The notes below the pieces were generated by a model. That model saw only the letters and a list, made by a program, of their open reading frames with translations. It made no database searches and had not been told where the DNA came from. From positions 1 to 64,000 of the forward strand of contig JAGHIE010000020.1 of assembly GCA_017887325.1 (NCBI GenBank): DNA of 64,000 nucleotides, given 5' to 3'. A program made the position numbers and the translations under genes. Of the stretch, positions 17,766 to 26,633 are shown piece by piece (within the stretch, counting starts at the first letter, position 1; each line of letters starts with the position of its first letter). This stretch comes from Oscillospiraceae bacterium (GTDB lineage: Bacteria; Bacillota; Clostridia; Oscillospirales; Ruminococcaceae).

Positions 17766-18583
17766 ATATTACCCTTTATTAAACCAATTATTGTATAGAT
17801 AAAGAACACTACTATATTAACTACTACAACACTTGCTCCAACTGGTGTATCATAACTGTATGATGCTACTATTCCTATAAAGAAACATATAACGGATATT
17901 ATCGCACTACTTATTACAACACTTTTAAAGTTTTTGCATATTCTCATTGATGTTAATGCTGGGAATATTATCAAGCTTGATATTAAAAGTGAACCCATCA
18001 TTCTCATACCTAAAACTATTGTCAATGCTGTGAGCAACGCTATTATCATATTATATGTATTTGCTCTTAAACCTGTTGCTTTGGAAAAATTTTCGTCAAA
18101 TGTTACTGCAAAAATTCTATTGTAAAATACTATAAACAATATCAACACAACAATGCTCAACACTATACTTAATATTACATCGCTATCACTCATAGCTAAA
18201 ATACTACCAAACATATAGTTGTGTACATCAGTATTCATTCCTGTTGACATTGATATTACTATTACACCTATTGCTAAAGCACTTGTTGATATTAATGCTA
18301 TCCCAGCGTCACCTTTTATTTTACTGTTTTCACTTATTCTCAACAACAAAAATGCTGATATAACGACTATTGGAATTGACACCAAAAGAGGAGCTACATT
18401 AAGTGCTGTTGCTATTGCCAATGCTCCAAAACCTACATGTGACAATCCGTCACCTATCATTGAGTATCTTTTTAGTACCAAACTCACTCCCAACAATGAA
18501 GCACATAATGATACTAATAATCCAACTATTACTGCTCTTACCATAAAGGAATGTGAGAAAATTTCTGTTATAACTTCCATCAT
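17753..18583 (-). CDS. znuB: Zinc ABC transporter permease
   Basis: 276-aa ABC-3 family membrane permease with about eight hydrophobic helices. It has the LVSLCASLLGVSLVLKRYSMIGDGLSHVGFGALA region that contacts the ATPase. Its ATG overlaps the stop of the ATPase gene. It is the last gene of a zur-znuA-znuC-znuB cluster, so it likely forms the zinc channel. Manganese cannot be excluded from this subunit alone. Confidence 0.92.
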   Translation of the reverse strand: MMEVITEIFSHSFMVRAVIVGLLVSLCASLLGVSLVLKRYSMIGDGLSHVGFGALAIATALNVAPLLVSIPIVVISAFLLLRISENSKIKGDAGIALISTSALAIGVIVISMSTGMNTDVHNYMFGSILAMSDSDVILSIVLSIVVLILFIVFYNRIFAVTFDENFSKATGLRANTYNMIIALLTALTIVLGMRMMGSLLISSLIIFPALTSMRICKNFKSVVISSAIISVICFFIGIVASYSYDTPVGASVVVVNIVVFFIYTIIGLIKGNIKGR

Positions 18584-19284
18584 TACTCAACACCCCCTAA
18601 ATATCTTTTGCCTAAATCACTTTTTACATATTCTTCAGTTGTGCCAAAAAATACTTTGTCTTTTTGAATGTGTAACATCTTGTTTGAATATTTTACTGCT
18701 TTTTCTATATCGTGTGATACCATTATTATTGTTATACCACTTTTATTAAGCTCACTTATAAGTTCATACAAACTGTTTGACGCTACTGGGTCTAGTCCTG
18801 TTACTGGTTCGTCCAACAACAACACTTTTTGTGTTGCACATAATGCTCGTGCTAATAAAACTCTTTGTTGTTGTCCTCCACTAAGCTCTCTATAACATCT
18901 ATTTGCTAGATTTTCTATTCCCAATAATTTCATATTTTTCTTTGCAAGTTCTTTTTCCTTTGACATAAAAAATGGTCTTAATCCCATTTTATTTAAACAG
19001 CCACTCAAAACCACTTCTTTTACACTTGCTGGAAAATCTTTTTGTACTACTGTTTGCTGTGGTAAATAACCTATTTCATTTTGCTTTAAGTTTTCATAAA
19101 ATGAAATTTTACCACTACTCACACTTTTAAGCCCTAGTAAACCTTTCATCAATGTTGTTTTACCTGCACCATTTTCTCCGACTATACACAAATAATCTTT
19201 ACTGTCTACTGTAAAACTTAAATCTTTTAAAGCAACTTTTGTATCGTATGTAAATGATATGTTATCACATTCTATTAAAGACAT
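18583..19284 (-). CDS. znuC: Zinc ABC transporter ATP-binding protein
   Basis: 233-aa ATPase: Walker A GENGAGKTT, Q-loop in YLPQQ, signature LSGGQQQRVLLARAL, Walker B LLLDEPVTGLD and H-loop VSHD. It overlaps znuB by one base and follows znuA by 1 bp, so the genes are tightly coupled. It energises metal import. Confidence 0.93.
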   Translation of the reverse strand: MSLIECDNISFTYDTKVALKDLSFTVDSKDYLCIVGENGAGKTTLMKGLLGLKSVSSGKISFYENLKQNEIGYLPQQTVVQKDFPASVKEVVLSGCLNKMGLRPFFMSKEKELAKKNMKLLGIENLANRCYRELSGGQQQRVLLARALCATQKVLLLDEPVTGLDPVASNSLYELISELNKSGITIIMVSHDIEKAVKYSNKMLHIQKDKVFFGTTEEYVKSDLGKRYLGGVE

Positions 19285-19285
19285 C

Positions 19286-20242
19286 TTAGTTTAAAGCCTC
19301 CTTCAAAACTTGTGCGTTTTGTTCCATTAATTGCAAATATGTTTTGTTTTCTTTCCATTCGTCTTTTGTTAGGTTGTGACAAGAGTGCATTTGAAGCACT
19401 TTTGCACCACTTGGTTTTGCAACTGTATTTGCTATATCACCTTTGCTCATTTCCATTTTTATTACTACTGGTATTTGTTGTGTTTTTACTGTATCTATTA
19501 ATGATGCTACTGTTTGTGCACTTGCGTCTGACTCTGTTTGACACATATCAAACGCTGAATAATACTCTATACCATAATCTCTTGCTAAATACCTAAACGG
19601 AAATCTATCCCCAACTACTATTGTTTTTCTTTTTGCTGTATCAACTATTTGTCTAAACTCATTGTCAAGCTCTTGCAACTTTTGAATATAGCTTTCTAAG
19701 TTTTCTTGATATTCCCCTGCATTTTCACCGTCTAACTGTTTTAATGATGTTGTTATGCTTTTTGATATCAACATAGCATTTTTAGGACTTGTCCATACAT
19801 GTTCGTCTATTGTATGTAAATCTTCATCATGTTCGTGGCTGTCTTCTTCATCGTGATTGTGGTTGTGTTCATCTTCTGCGTCTATTGTTTCTACCATATC
19901 TATAAGTTTGACTGCTTTTGTTTTTGTATCATCAAGTGATTTTAACACTTCTTCTACCCAATAATCATTCTCGCCACCTGTATATATAAACAAGTCGCTG
20001 TCTTGTATCTTTATTATATCTTTTGCTGTTGGCTCGTATGAATGGCTTTCTTCTCCAGCTTTTAAAAGTATATCTACATCAGCATTATCCCCTGCTATTT
20101 CTCTTACAAAGTCATATGGTGGGAATATTGTTGTTACCACTTTTAATTTGCCGTCATCTTGTTTTTGTGTATTTCCTGCACATGATGCTAGTATGCTCAT
20201 TGACATTATTGCTGTAATTCCTATTGATAATAATTTCTTCAT
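19286..20242 (-). CDS. znuA: Zinc-binding lipoprotein
   Basis: 318-aa extracellular solute-binding protein of the ZnuA/TroA cluster 9 family. The signal peptide ends LASC, giving lipid anchoring. Metal ligands include His in GEESHSYEPTAKDI and in EHVWTSPKN. Between them is a His/Asp/Glu-rich loop (EHNHNHDEEDSHEHDEDLH, about residues 124-144) that is typical of zinc rather than manganese binders. It delivers Zn2+ to ZnuBC. Follows the zur gene by 12 bp. Confidence 0.94.
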   Translation of the reverse strand: MKKLLSIGITAIMSMSILASCAGNTQKQDDGKLKVVTTIFPPYDFVREIAGDNADVDILLKAGEESHSYEPTAKDIIKIQDSDLFIYTGGENDYWVEEVLKSLDDTKTKAVKLIDMVETIDAEDEHNHNHDEEDSHEHDEDLHTIDEHVWTSPKNAMLISKSITTSLKQLDGENAGEYQENLESYIQKLQELDNEFRQIVDTAKRKTIVVGDRFPFRYLARDYGIEYYSAFDMCQTESDASAQTVASLIDTVKTQQIPVVIKMEMSKGDIANTVAKPSGAKVLQMHSCHNLTKDEWKENKTYLQLMEQNAQVLKEALN

Positions 20243-20254
20243 GTTTGTTCCCTT

Positions 20255-20674
20255 CTATTTTTTATGATTTGTACAAGACCTACATTCTCCATAAATAACT
20301 GTATTTAAATGGTTTATATCAAATCCATGTTCTTGTGCCAAATGATTTTGTGCTTTTAAAAATGTTTCGCAATTAAAATGTATTAACTTGCCACACTTTT
20401 CACACTTAAAATGAAAATGATTGTGACAGTCATGCACATCTGCTATATACTCAAATCTTGCACTTCGTTCATTTGCCAAAGTATATTTTCTTACAATATT
20501 TTCTTCTACCAAACTATCTAAGTTTCTATAAAGAGTCGCTTGTCCTATTTTTATATCATTATTTTTAAAATAGTCTAACAAATCTTTTATTGTTATATCT
20601 TTGCCTTCTAACTCTTTTAATGCTTTTATTATTTCTTCTCGCTGTTTGGTCGAATAATATGCTTTTTCTTTCAT
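20255..20674 (-). CDS. zur: Fur family regulator, probably Zur
   Basis: 139-aa metalloregulator with an N-terminal winged helix (TIKDLLDYFKNNDIKIGQATLYRNLDSL) and a C-terminal dimerisation domain. It keeps the HDCHNHFHFKCEKCGK metal motif and two CxxC pairs (CEKC and CRSC) for structural zinc. As the first gene of the znu operon it most likely represses it when zinc is ample. Zur is chosen over Fur by its operon context, not by a residue unique to Zur. Confidence 0.85.
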   Translation of the reverse strand: MKEKAYYSTKQREEIIKALKELEGKDITIKDLLDYFKNNDIKIGQATLYRNLDSLVEENIVRKYTLANERSARFEYIADVHDCHNHFHFKCEKCGKLIHFNCETFLKAQNHLAQEHGFDINHLNTVIYGECRSCTNHKK

Positions 20675-20713
20675 TTTTCTTCAACTCGCTTTTTCAATTT
20701 GAGAAACATTATC

Positions 20714-20742
20714 ATTTTATCACACTTTTTATCATTTTGCAA
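20714..20742 (-). promoter_or_regulatory. Promoter of zur-znuACB
   Basis: On the minus strand TTGCAA, 17-bp spacer, TAAAAT. TGATAA occurs three times in and after it, and TGATAATGTTTCTCA just downstream is a dyad of the Fur/Zur type, so autoregulation is plausible. Confidence 0.65.
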
Positions 20743-20744
20743 GT

Positions 20745-20768
20745 ATTAGTTAGTTTACACTAACTAAT
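20745..20768. promoter_or_regulatory. 24-bp palindrome upstream of zur promoter
   Basis: Perfect dyad ATTAGTTAGT-TTAC-ACTAACTAAT directly upstream of the zur -35. Its TTACACTAACTAA half recurs in the feoA leader. It resembles a DtxR-type iron box, but could also be a hairpin following the metallophosphoesterase terminator. Confidence 0.45.
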
Positions 20769-20772
20769 TAAT

Positions 20773-20802
20773 AAAAAAACAAGCAAAATTAATTGCTTGT
20801 TT
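20773..20802 (-). terminator. Terminator of metallophosphoesterase gene
   Basis: Stem AAACAAGCAA / TTGCTTGTTT overlapping the stop codon, with a T7 run on the minus strand. Confidence 0.75.
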
Positions 20803-21646
20803 CTATCCCTATATCAAATACTGTTATTTTTGGTACTACTCCAAATCTTGCTGATATATGTGTTGTTCCTATACCAGTATTTACATATATTTGTTTATTC
20901 TCTGCTATATCATATAATCCTGCTTTGTACATTTTGCAAAACTCTGTAACTTCTATGGCTTTGTCATTTATCTTATCAAAAAATGGTATGTCAATTTGCC
21001 CTCCATGACTATGTCCAGATAATGCTAAGTTATAGTCATACTCTTGATAATCATTCACCATATCTGGTTCGTGTGCTAACAAAAACACATAGTCTTTTCC
21101 TTCTACATATGGCATATATGGTTCGCCCAACATACAATCATCTAAACCTATAAATGTAACGCTACTTCCATTTTCTAACCCCACATCTATTGAGTCATTT
21201 TTTAAAACTGTAAATCCTGCACCGTTCATTATATCTTCATACGCTCTTACAGCTCCACCACCATAATCTCGGTTGCCATATACTGCTAATTTCCCATACT
21301 TTGAATTTATTTGACTTAATAAATTAATTATATTTTCATCATCGTTGTATATGCTGTAATTATCATATAAATCTCCTGTAAATACAACTATATCTGGATT
21401 TTGCTTATTAACTTTATCCACAACTTTCTTTACATTTTTATAAGTAAAATCTTCTTTTATATGTAAATCTGATATTTGTACAACTCTTAAAGAGTTTTGC
21501 ATATATTCTTGATTTAACTCCACTTTTTCCACGCTTAACATATATGGCTCTATTTTAAAGGCATAAAATACACAACCTAAACCTATTAATATAATCACAA
21601 ACATTAATATAAATATATTTCTAATAAATTTTAGTATTTTTTTCAT
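20789..21646 (-). CDS. Membrane-anchored metallophosphoesterase
   Basis: 285-aa calcineurin-like phosphoesterase (YaeI/YkuE type). One N-terminal membrane helix (about residues 10-30) is followed by the metal-binding motifs QISDLHIKE, FTGDLYDN, YGNRDYGGG, LAHEPD and LSGHSHGGQ. The catalytic domain should face outward. Relatives cleave phosphoesters such as UDP-linked lipids; the substrate is not known here. The ATG 21646 follows AAAGGA, while an upstream TTG in frame lies before that RBS. Monocistronic. Confidence 0.88.
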   Translation of the reverse strand: MKKILKFIRNIFILMFVIILIGLGCVFYAFKIEPYMLSVEKVELNQEYMQNSLRVVQISDLHIKEDFTYKNVKKVVDKVNKQNPDIVVFTGDLYDNYSIYNDDENIINLLSQINSKYGKLAVYGNRDYGGGAVRAYEDIMNGAGFTVLKNDSIDVGLENGSSVTFIGLDDCMLGEPYMPYVEGKDYVFLLAHEPDMVNDYQEYDYNLALSGHSHGGQIDIPFFDKINDKAIEVTEFCKMYKAGLYDIAENKQIYVNTGIGTTHISARFGVVPKITVFDIGIETSN

Positions 21647-21745
21647 TATGAATTTTCCTTTCTTCAATAATGTTTCATTATCAAAGTCTTGATAATAATA
21701 CTATATATTATCCATATATGTCAATTAACATTTATTTAAAAATAT

Positions 21746-21776
21746 AATAACGGTAAAACTTACGTCTTACCGTTAC
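21746..21776 (-). terminator. Terminator of 233-aa membrane protein gene
   Basis: Stem TAACGGTAA / TTACCGTTA overlapping the stop codon, followed on the minus strand by TTATTATATTTTT. Confidence 0.65.
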
Positions 21777-22474
21777 TTTGTTTTTTCTACTATTATAAAA
21801 TCCGGACTCTTTCTTCTCTTTATCAATTTATAAAGCTTAATTATTAACCACACTATAAAAGATATAAACACCACATCACACGCTAATATAATTATATCTA
21901 TATGTGTTCCTGTGTTATTAAACAACAATGAAATTAGATTTTTATTATTTGCGTGTGAAAAAAATGTAATCCATCTGCCAGGTAGTCCTGCTTTATAAGC
22001 GTATGTTGTTCCTGCAACTTCTGACAATATTTGATACTCTGAAATCCAAGTTGATAAAAACATTTCTATTATAAATGAAATTTCAAATATACTTTTATAG
22101 TCATTTTTCCATATATTCTTTGTTATTACTGCATTTTCTTGTCTTTCTTTGTCTGAGTAATATCTTACAGTATCAATAAATTTTCGTACTAAATAAAAGA
22201 TAAAGTAAAAAAACGCTATATTTAATACTATCCCACCAATAAGCACATGATAACTGTCTTTGTTTAATAAACTTTCAAACACATTGTTATATGAGTTTTT
22301 GGAATATACTGTCAACCATTGAAAAGGAAAACCAAAGTAATGTGCTGTTTTTGTAACTATTTCATCATTAACTACTGTTTTATACATTTCGTCTTTTCCA
22401 GTAGTGAAAATTGAAAATGCTATCGTTAATACAATTGACAACCAAAATCTCTTTTTATTCAAATCTTTAAACAT
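21773..22474 (-). CDS. Membrane protein of unknown function (233 aa)
   Basis: No family recognised. Four hydrophobic segments are visible: near residues 10-25, 82-105, 128-150 and 190-216, with a basic C-terminus (KLIKRRKSPDF). The loop after the first helix carries FPFQWLTVYSKNSYNNVFES and the third region has PGRWITFFSHANNKNL, two somewhat similar motifs ahead of helices that hint at an internal repeat. Preceded by an AGGAGG-type RBS, so it is likely expressed. It has its own terminator. Confidence 0.7.
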   Translation of the reverse strand: MFKDLNKKRFWLSIVLTIAFSIFTTGKDEMYKTVVNDEIVTKTAHYFGFPFQWLTVYSKNSYNNVFESLLNKDSYHVLIGGIVLNIAFFYFIFYLVRKFIDTVRYYSDKERQENAVITKNIWKNDYKSIFEISFIIEMFLSTWISEYQILSEVAGTTYAYKAGLPGRWITFFSHANNKNLISLLFNNTGTHIDIIILACDVVFISFIVWLIIKLYKLIKRRKSPDFIIVEKTK

Positions 22475-22591
22475 AATCTCACCTCCTATTTTAAAATATA
22501 TTTTTTCATTTTCATAATATCACCATTAATATTTTATGTCAATATAAATATTTTATTATATTATATGCTTTATTTTTTTTTTATTGCATAC

Positions 22592-22619
22592 AAAAAAGCT
22601 ACTACAAATGTAGTAGCTT
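22592..22619 (-). terminator. Terminator of 130-aa membrane protein gene
   Basis: Stem AAGCTACTA / TAGTAGCTT next to the stop codon, with TTTTTTG on the minus strand. Confidence 0.75.
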
Positions 22620-23010
22620 AATCACTCATCTTCTTATCTATTAGTGCATACAAAATTATCATTACTATAGAACTTGCTAGTCCTATATAGTACATTGGAA
22701 AAACATGTGTAAAACAATCTTTTAAGTTAAACACAAATGGTTTTGTTGTGTTCCATGCAAAGAAATTCCATATTTCTGATGCAACTATACAAAGCATTCC
22801 TGTATAACACAATGTTCTTCGCAATAGTTTGTCTTTTGTTTTTATCCACACACCAATAAAAAATACTACTAAACCTATAATTCCTATTGGTGTTTCTAAA
22901 TTTATCATTCCTGAAATTTCTTGCACCCCTTTATATTCGCCAAATTGAGAGAAATTCATTGGCAATAAACTGAGTACAAATAGTACGCTAAGCAATATCT
23001 TCTTGTTCAT
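22618..23010 (-). CDS. Small membrane protein of unknown function (130 aa)
   Basis: Starts MNKKILLSVLFVLSLLP with RBS GAGGGTG; the longer frame to 23061 lacks an RBS and runs into the pnp terminator. It has four hydrophobic segments (about residues 4-18, 40-57, 66-86 and 104-123). The third contains TGMLCIVASEIWNFFAW. No family recognised. It lies just downstream of pnp but behind a strong terminator. Confidence 0.65.
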   Translation of the reverse strand: MNKKILLSVLFVLSLLPMNFSQFGEYKGVQEISGMINLETPIGIIGLVVFFIGVWIKTKDKLLRRTLCYTGMLCIVASEIWNFFAWNTTKPFVFNLKDCFTHVFPMYYIGLASSIVMIILYALIDKKMSD

Positions 23011-23040
23011 AAAAACACCCTCTTTTTCTTTTAGTATAAC

Positions 23041-23080
23041 AAAAAACAGTTGTAAATACAACTACTTACAACTGTTTTTT
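23041..23080 (-). terminator. Terminator of pnp
   Basis: Perfect 15-bp stem AAAAAACAGTTGTAA / TTACAACTGTTTTTT with a 10-nt loop, 12 bp after the pnp stop. Confidence 0.88.
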
Positions 23081-23091
23081 ACTATTATATT

Positions 23092-25224
23092 CTATTTTTC
23101 TTCTGCATTATTTTCTGCATTTTTCTTAGCTTCGATATCTGCTAAAGCATCTTTTCTTGATAAGTTAATTCTACCTTGATCATCAATTTCTGTTACTTTA
23201 ACTACGATTTCGTCGCCAACTGATACTACATCTTCTACTTTTTCAACACGTTTTGTATCTAATTTAGAGATGTGTACTAAACCTTCTTTACCTGGTGCGA
23301 TTTCAACAAATGCGCCGAAGTTCATTATTCTTGTTACAACACCTTTATAGATTGCTCCAACTTCTGGGTCTAATGCAATTGTTTCTACCATATGTAAAGC
23401 TCTTCTTGTATTGTCTAAATCAACACCCATGATTACGCATAAACCGTCATCATCAATATCAATTTTAACATCACATTCTGCACAGATTTTTTGAATTACG
23501 CAACCACCTTTACCGATAACATCTTTGATTTTATCTGGTGCGATTTTTGTTTGTAATACTTTTGGTGCATATTTATTTACTGTTGGTCTATATGTTGGAA
23601 TTGCTTTTAGCATAATTTCGTCTAAGATATATAATCTTGCTTTTCTTGTTTTTTCAAATGCTTCAGCAATGATGTCCATTGTTAAACCGTCAACTTTAAT
23701 ATCAACTTGGATAGCTGTGATACCTTTGTGTGTACCACCAACTTTAAAGTCCATATCGCCATAGAAGTCTTCTAAACCTTGAATATCAACCATTGTTGTA
23801 TAGCTTCCGTCTTCTTTTGTGATTAAACCACAAGAAATACCAGCAACTGGTGCTTTAATTGGAACACCTGCGTCCATTAACGCTAATGTAGAACCACAGA
23901 TTGAACCTTGTGATGTAGAACCATTTGATGATAATACTTCAGATACAACTCTGATAGCATATGGGAATTCTTCTAATGATGGTAATACTGGTACTAATGC
24001 TTTTTCTGCTAAAGCACCATGTCCGATTTCTCTTCTTCCAGGACCTCTGCTTGGTTTTGTTTCACCAACTGAGTATGATGGGAAGTTGTAGTGGTGCATA
24101 TAGCGTTTTGTTTGGTTTTCATCGATACCGTCTAAGCTTTGGATATCTCTTACTGGACCTAATGTTGCGATAGATAATACTTGAGTTTGTCCACGAGTGA
24201 ATAAACCAGAACCGTGTACTCTTGGTAATACATCTACTTCACTTGCAAGTGGTCTGATTTCGTCCATTCCACGACCGTCTACACGTTTACCTTCAAATAA
24301 CCAGTTTCTTACAATGTATTTTTGTAATTTGTACATACATTCATCAAGTTTTGCTTGTTGTTCTGGATATTTTTCTTCAAGTTCTGCATAAACTCTTTCG
24401 TAGATTGGTAATAATCTTTCATCTCTTACTAATTTGTTGTCTGTATCTAAAGCTAATTTTGTATCTTCTAAAGCAATAGCTTTTACATCTTCAAACATTT
24501 CTTCTGGTAATTCTTGAGATTCAAATTCAAATTTTGGTTTACCAATTTCTGCTTGAATTTCTGCAATGAATTTAACCATTTTTTTGATTTCTTCATGGCC
24601 AAAAGCAATAGCTTTTAACATTGTTTCGTTGTCAACTTCGTTAGCACCTGCTTCAATCATAACGATTTTTTCAGCAGAACCTGCAACTGTTAAGTTTAAG
24701 TCTGATTTTTCTCTTTGTTCTGTGATTGGGTTTAATACTAATTCACCATCAACCAAACCAACGCTTACTGTTGCAACAGGACCATTGAATGGTACGTCAG
24801 AAATACTTACTGCGATACTTGCAGCGATTGAAGCTGTGATTTCTGGTGAGTTGTCAATGTCAGTTGCTAATACTGTCATAACGATGCTTACATCGTTTCT
24901 CATATCTTTTGGGAATAGTGGACGCATTGGACGGTCTACCATTCTTGATGTTAATATAGCATTTTCACTTGGTCTTGATTCTCTTTTTAAGAATGAACCA
25001 GGGATTTTACCTACTGCATATAATTTTTCTTCGTAATCTACTGATAATGGGAAGAAGTCTACGCCTTCTCTTGGTTTTGCAGATGCTGTTACGTTTGCCA
25101 TAACAACTGTTTCACCATATTTTACCCAACATGAACCGTTTGCAAGTTCACAAGTTCTTCCTGTTTCTACTTCTAACGGACGACCAGCAAATGTTGTTTT
25201 GAATGTTCTTCTGTTATTTAACAT
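23092..25224 (-). CDS. pnp: Polyribonucleotide nucleotidyltransferase
   Basis: 710-aa PNPase, a 3'-5' phosphorolytic exoribonuclease of mRNA decay. Domains in order: RNase PH 1 (FAGRPLEVETGR...), a helical linker, RNase PH 2 (RVDGRGMDEIRPL at about residue 315, with DINGLEDFYGDMDFKV-like active site at about 480), KH (about 555-615, IGKGG) and S1 (about 620-690, GVVTRIMNFGAFVEI). Length is normal. RBS AAAGGAG. Located downstream of rpsO as in most bacteria. Confidence 0.97.
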   Translation of the reverse strand: MLNNRRTFKTTFAGRPLEVETGRTCELANGSCWVKYGETVVMANVTASAKPREGVDFFPLSVDYEEKLYAVGKIPGSFLKRESRPSENAILTSRMVDRPMRPLFPKDMRNDVSIVMTVLATDIDNSPEITASIAASIAVSISDVPFNGPVATVSVGLVDGELVLNPITEQREKSDLNLTVAGSAEKIVMIEAGANEVDNETMLKAIAFGHEEIKKMVKFIAEIQAEIGKPKFEFESQELPEEMFEDVKAIALEDTKLALDTDNKLVRDERLLPIYERVYAELEEKYPEQQAKLDECMYKLQKYIVRNWLFEGKRVDGRGMDEIRPLASEVDVLPRVHGSGLFTRGQTQVLSIATLGPVRDIQSLDGIDENQTKRYMHHYNFPSYSVGETKPSRGPGRREIGHGALAEKALVPVLPSLEEFPYAIRVVSEVLSSNGSTSQGSICGSTLALMDAGVPIKAPVAGISCGLITKEDGSYTTMVDIQGLEDFYGDMDFKVGGTHKGITAIQVDIKVDGLTMDIIAEAFEKTRKARLYILDEIMLKAIPTYRPTVNKYAPKVLQTKIAPDKIKDVIGKGGCVIQKICAECDVKIDIDDDGLCVIMGVDLDNTRRALHMVETIALDPEVGAIYKGVVTRIMNFGAFVEIAPGKEGLVHISKLDTKRVEKVEDVVSVGDEIVVKVTEIDDQGRINLSRKDALADIEAKKNAENNAEEK

Positions 25225-25277
25225 ACTTTTTGCTCCTTTACTTTTTACTCTTTTATAAGCATTTACTATAAAGGGAT

Positions 25278-25354
25278 AGGCTTAGCAATTAAAGCCTACA
25301 CTTTCATCTTCGATAAAAGTGTACAAGATTTTTACAGCGTTGCCGTAAAACTTG
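25278..25354 (-). promoter_or_regulatory. Triple hairpin in the pnp leader
   Basis: Three consecutive stem-loops: 25324-25354 (CAAG...CTTG with TTTTAC/GTAAAA), 25298-25322 (ACACTTT/AAAGTGT) and 25278-25297 (AGGCTT/AAGCCT). They lie in the 270-bp rpsO-pnp gap. In E. coli a hairpin in this position is cut by RNase III and lets PNPase control its own synthesis; the same role here is inference. Confidence 0.5.
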
Positions 25355-25449
25355 AAAAACTATTTTCTACTACTAAAACTTTACTTAATCAACAAAAGTG
25401 TACGATTTAAGTGCTAATCTCCTATGTCTTTTCCTTTATAATAAACGCA

Positions 25450-25490
25450 CGAAAAGGCAGATGTATTTTTCATCATCTGCCTTATTTTCG
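25450..25490 (-). terminator. Terminator of rpsO
   Basis: Stem AAGGCAGATG / CATCTGCCTT extended by CGAAAA/TTTTCG, 7 bp after the rpsO stop; TTTT follows on the minus strand. Read-through could feed pnp. Confidence 0.75.
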
Positions 25491-25496
25491 TTAAAA

Positions 25497-25763
25497 TTAC
25501 TTTCTTAAACCTAATTTAGCAACTACTGCACGGTATCTTTCGATATCTTTTTTCTTTAAGTAGTTTAATAGGTTACGACGGTGACCTACCATTTTTAATA
25601 GACCTCTTCTTGAGTGGTGGTCTTTGTGATGAACTTTGAAGTGTTCTTGTAAGTCATTAATTCTTTTTGTTAAAACAGCGATTTGTACTTCTGGAGAACC
25701 AGTATCTGTTTCATGTGTTCTGTTTTCTGCGATTACAGCATTTTTTTCTTCTTTTCTTAACAT
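25497..25763 (-). CDS. rpsO: 30S ribosomal protein S15
   Basis: 88-aa S15, complete and typical: [22 protein letters not shown], then [21 protein letters not shown]. It binds 16S rRNA and nucleates the platform of the small subunit. RBS GAGGTG. It has a consensus promoter and a structured leader that S15 probably binds to repress itself. Confidence 0.98.
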   Translation of the reverse strand: MLRKEEKNAVIAENRTHETDTGSPEVQIAVLTKRINDLQEHFKVHHKDHHSRRGLLKMVGHRRNLLNYLKKKDIERYRAVVAKLGLRK

Positions 25764-25872
25764 AATCTTTCACCTCATTAAAAATTTCACAACAAGTTGT
25801 GTGGCTATCTCCTAGTAAACGGTTAGGTGACTTCCAAATTCATTGGCTCAAATCCGTAAACCACGACATAGT
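25764..25872 (-). promoter_or_regulatory. rpsO leader, candidate S15 autoregulatory RNA
   Basis: About 110 nt between promoter and start codon with complementary elements GTGG...CCAC, TTTACGG...CCGT and CCTA...TAGG, plus ACAAC/GTTGT near the RBS. S15 leaders are common in Firmicutes, but I could not match a specific covariance model by eye. Confidence 0.45.
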
Positions 25873-25878
25873 ACCATA

Positions 25879-25907
25879 ATTATATCATATGAGTATTTGC
25901 TTGTCAA
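25879..25907 (-). promoter_or_regulatory. Sigma-A promoter of rpsO
   Basis: TTGACA (25907-25902), 17-bp spacer, TATAAT (25884-25879) on the minus strand: perfect consensus, as expected for a ribosomal protein gene. Confidence 0.88.
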
Positions 25908-25950
25908 TTACTAAATTATTAACACATCAAACATTGTACAATACGCAATT

Positions 25951-26589
25951 TTATTTATTATTTTCTTTAATTCTATAACCCAATGTCATTAAACTATCAC
26001 TTAAATGTACATTTTCTACTATTAAATCAGGATTATCAACACTTAAATCGTAGTGGCTAAAGTTCCAAAAACATTTTATTCCCAAAGATATTAGTTTGTC
26101 ACATACACCTTTTGCAACAGTTTTTGGTATACATAAAATAGCTGTTGTTGGTTTGTTTTCTTCACAAAACTTTTCTAAGCTGTCCATACTTTGTATAACA
26201 ACTCCAGACACAAATTTTCCTATTATATCCACATCATTGTCAAAAAGCCCTGTTAGCACAAAACCTCTTTTTTCAAAATCCATATGTGCTGCAACTGCTC
26301 TACCTAAGTTACCAACACCTATAATAATTGTACTTATTTTATCATCTAAACCTAAAATATTTTCTATTTGCTCTCTTAAAAGTGTGACATTGTATCCATA
26401 TCCTTGTTGTCCAAATCCTCCAAAACAGTTTAAGTCTTGTCTTATTTGTGACGCTGTAAGCCCCATTATTTTTGCAAGCTCTCTTGAAGATATTCTATCT
26501 CTACCAGCTCTTTTAAGTTCGCTTAAAAATCGATAATATCTTGGTAATCTTCTCACTACTGACAGTGATACTTGAGATTTTGAAGCCAT
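25951..26589 (-). CDS. rex: Redox-sensing transcriptional repressor Rex
   Basis: 212-aa repressor that senses the NADH/NAD+ ratio. N-terminal winged helix (SRELAKIMGLTASQIRQDL, about residues 35-53) with the FGGFGQQGYGY element, then a Rossmann domain with GVGNLGRA (91-98). The C-terminal swapped helix is present (VHLSDSLMTLGYRI). RBS AAAGG. It lies 44 bp after icd on the same strand with no terminator seen, so it is probably the third gene of an acn-icd-rex operon. Confidence 0.95.
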   Translation of the reverse strand: MASKSQVSLSVVRRLPRYYRFLSELKRAGRDRISSRELAKIMGLTASQIRQDLNCFGGFGQQGYGYNVTLLREQIENILGLDDKISTIIIGVGNLGRAVAAHMDFEKRGFVLTGLFDNDVDIIGKFVSGVVIQSMDSLEKFCEENKPTTAILCIPKTVAKGVCDKLISLGIKCFWNFSHYDLSVDNPDLIVENVHLSDSLMTLGYRIKENNK

Positions 26590-26633
26590 TTTAATCTTCG
26601 ACCTTTCCTAAATCTTTGTTTTATTACTATTGT

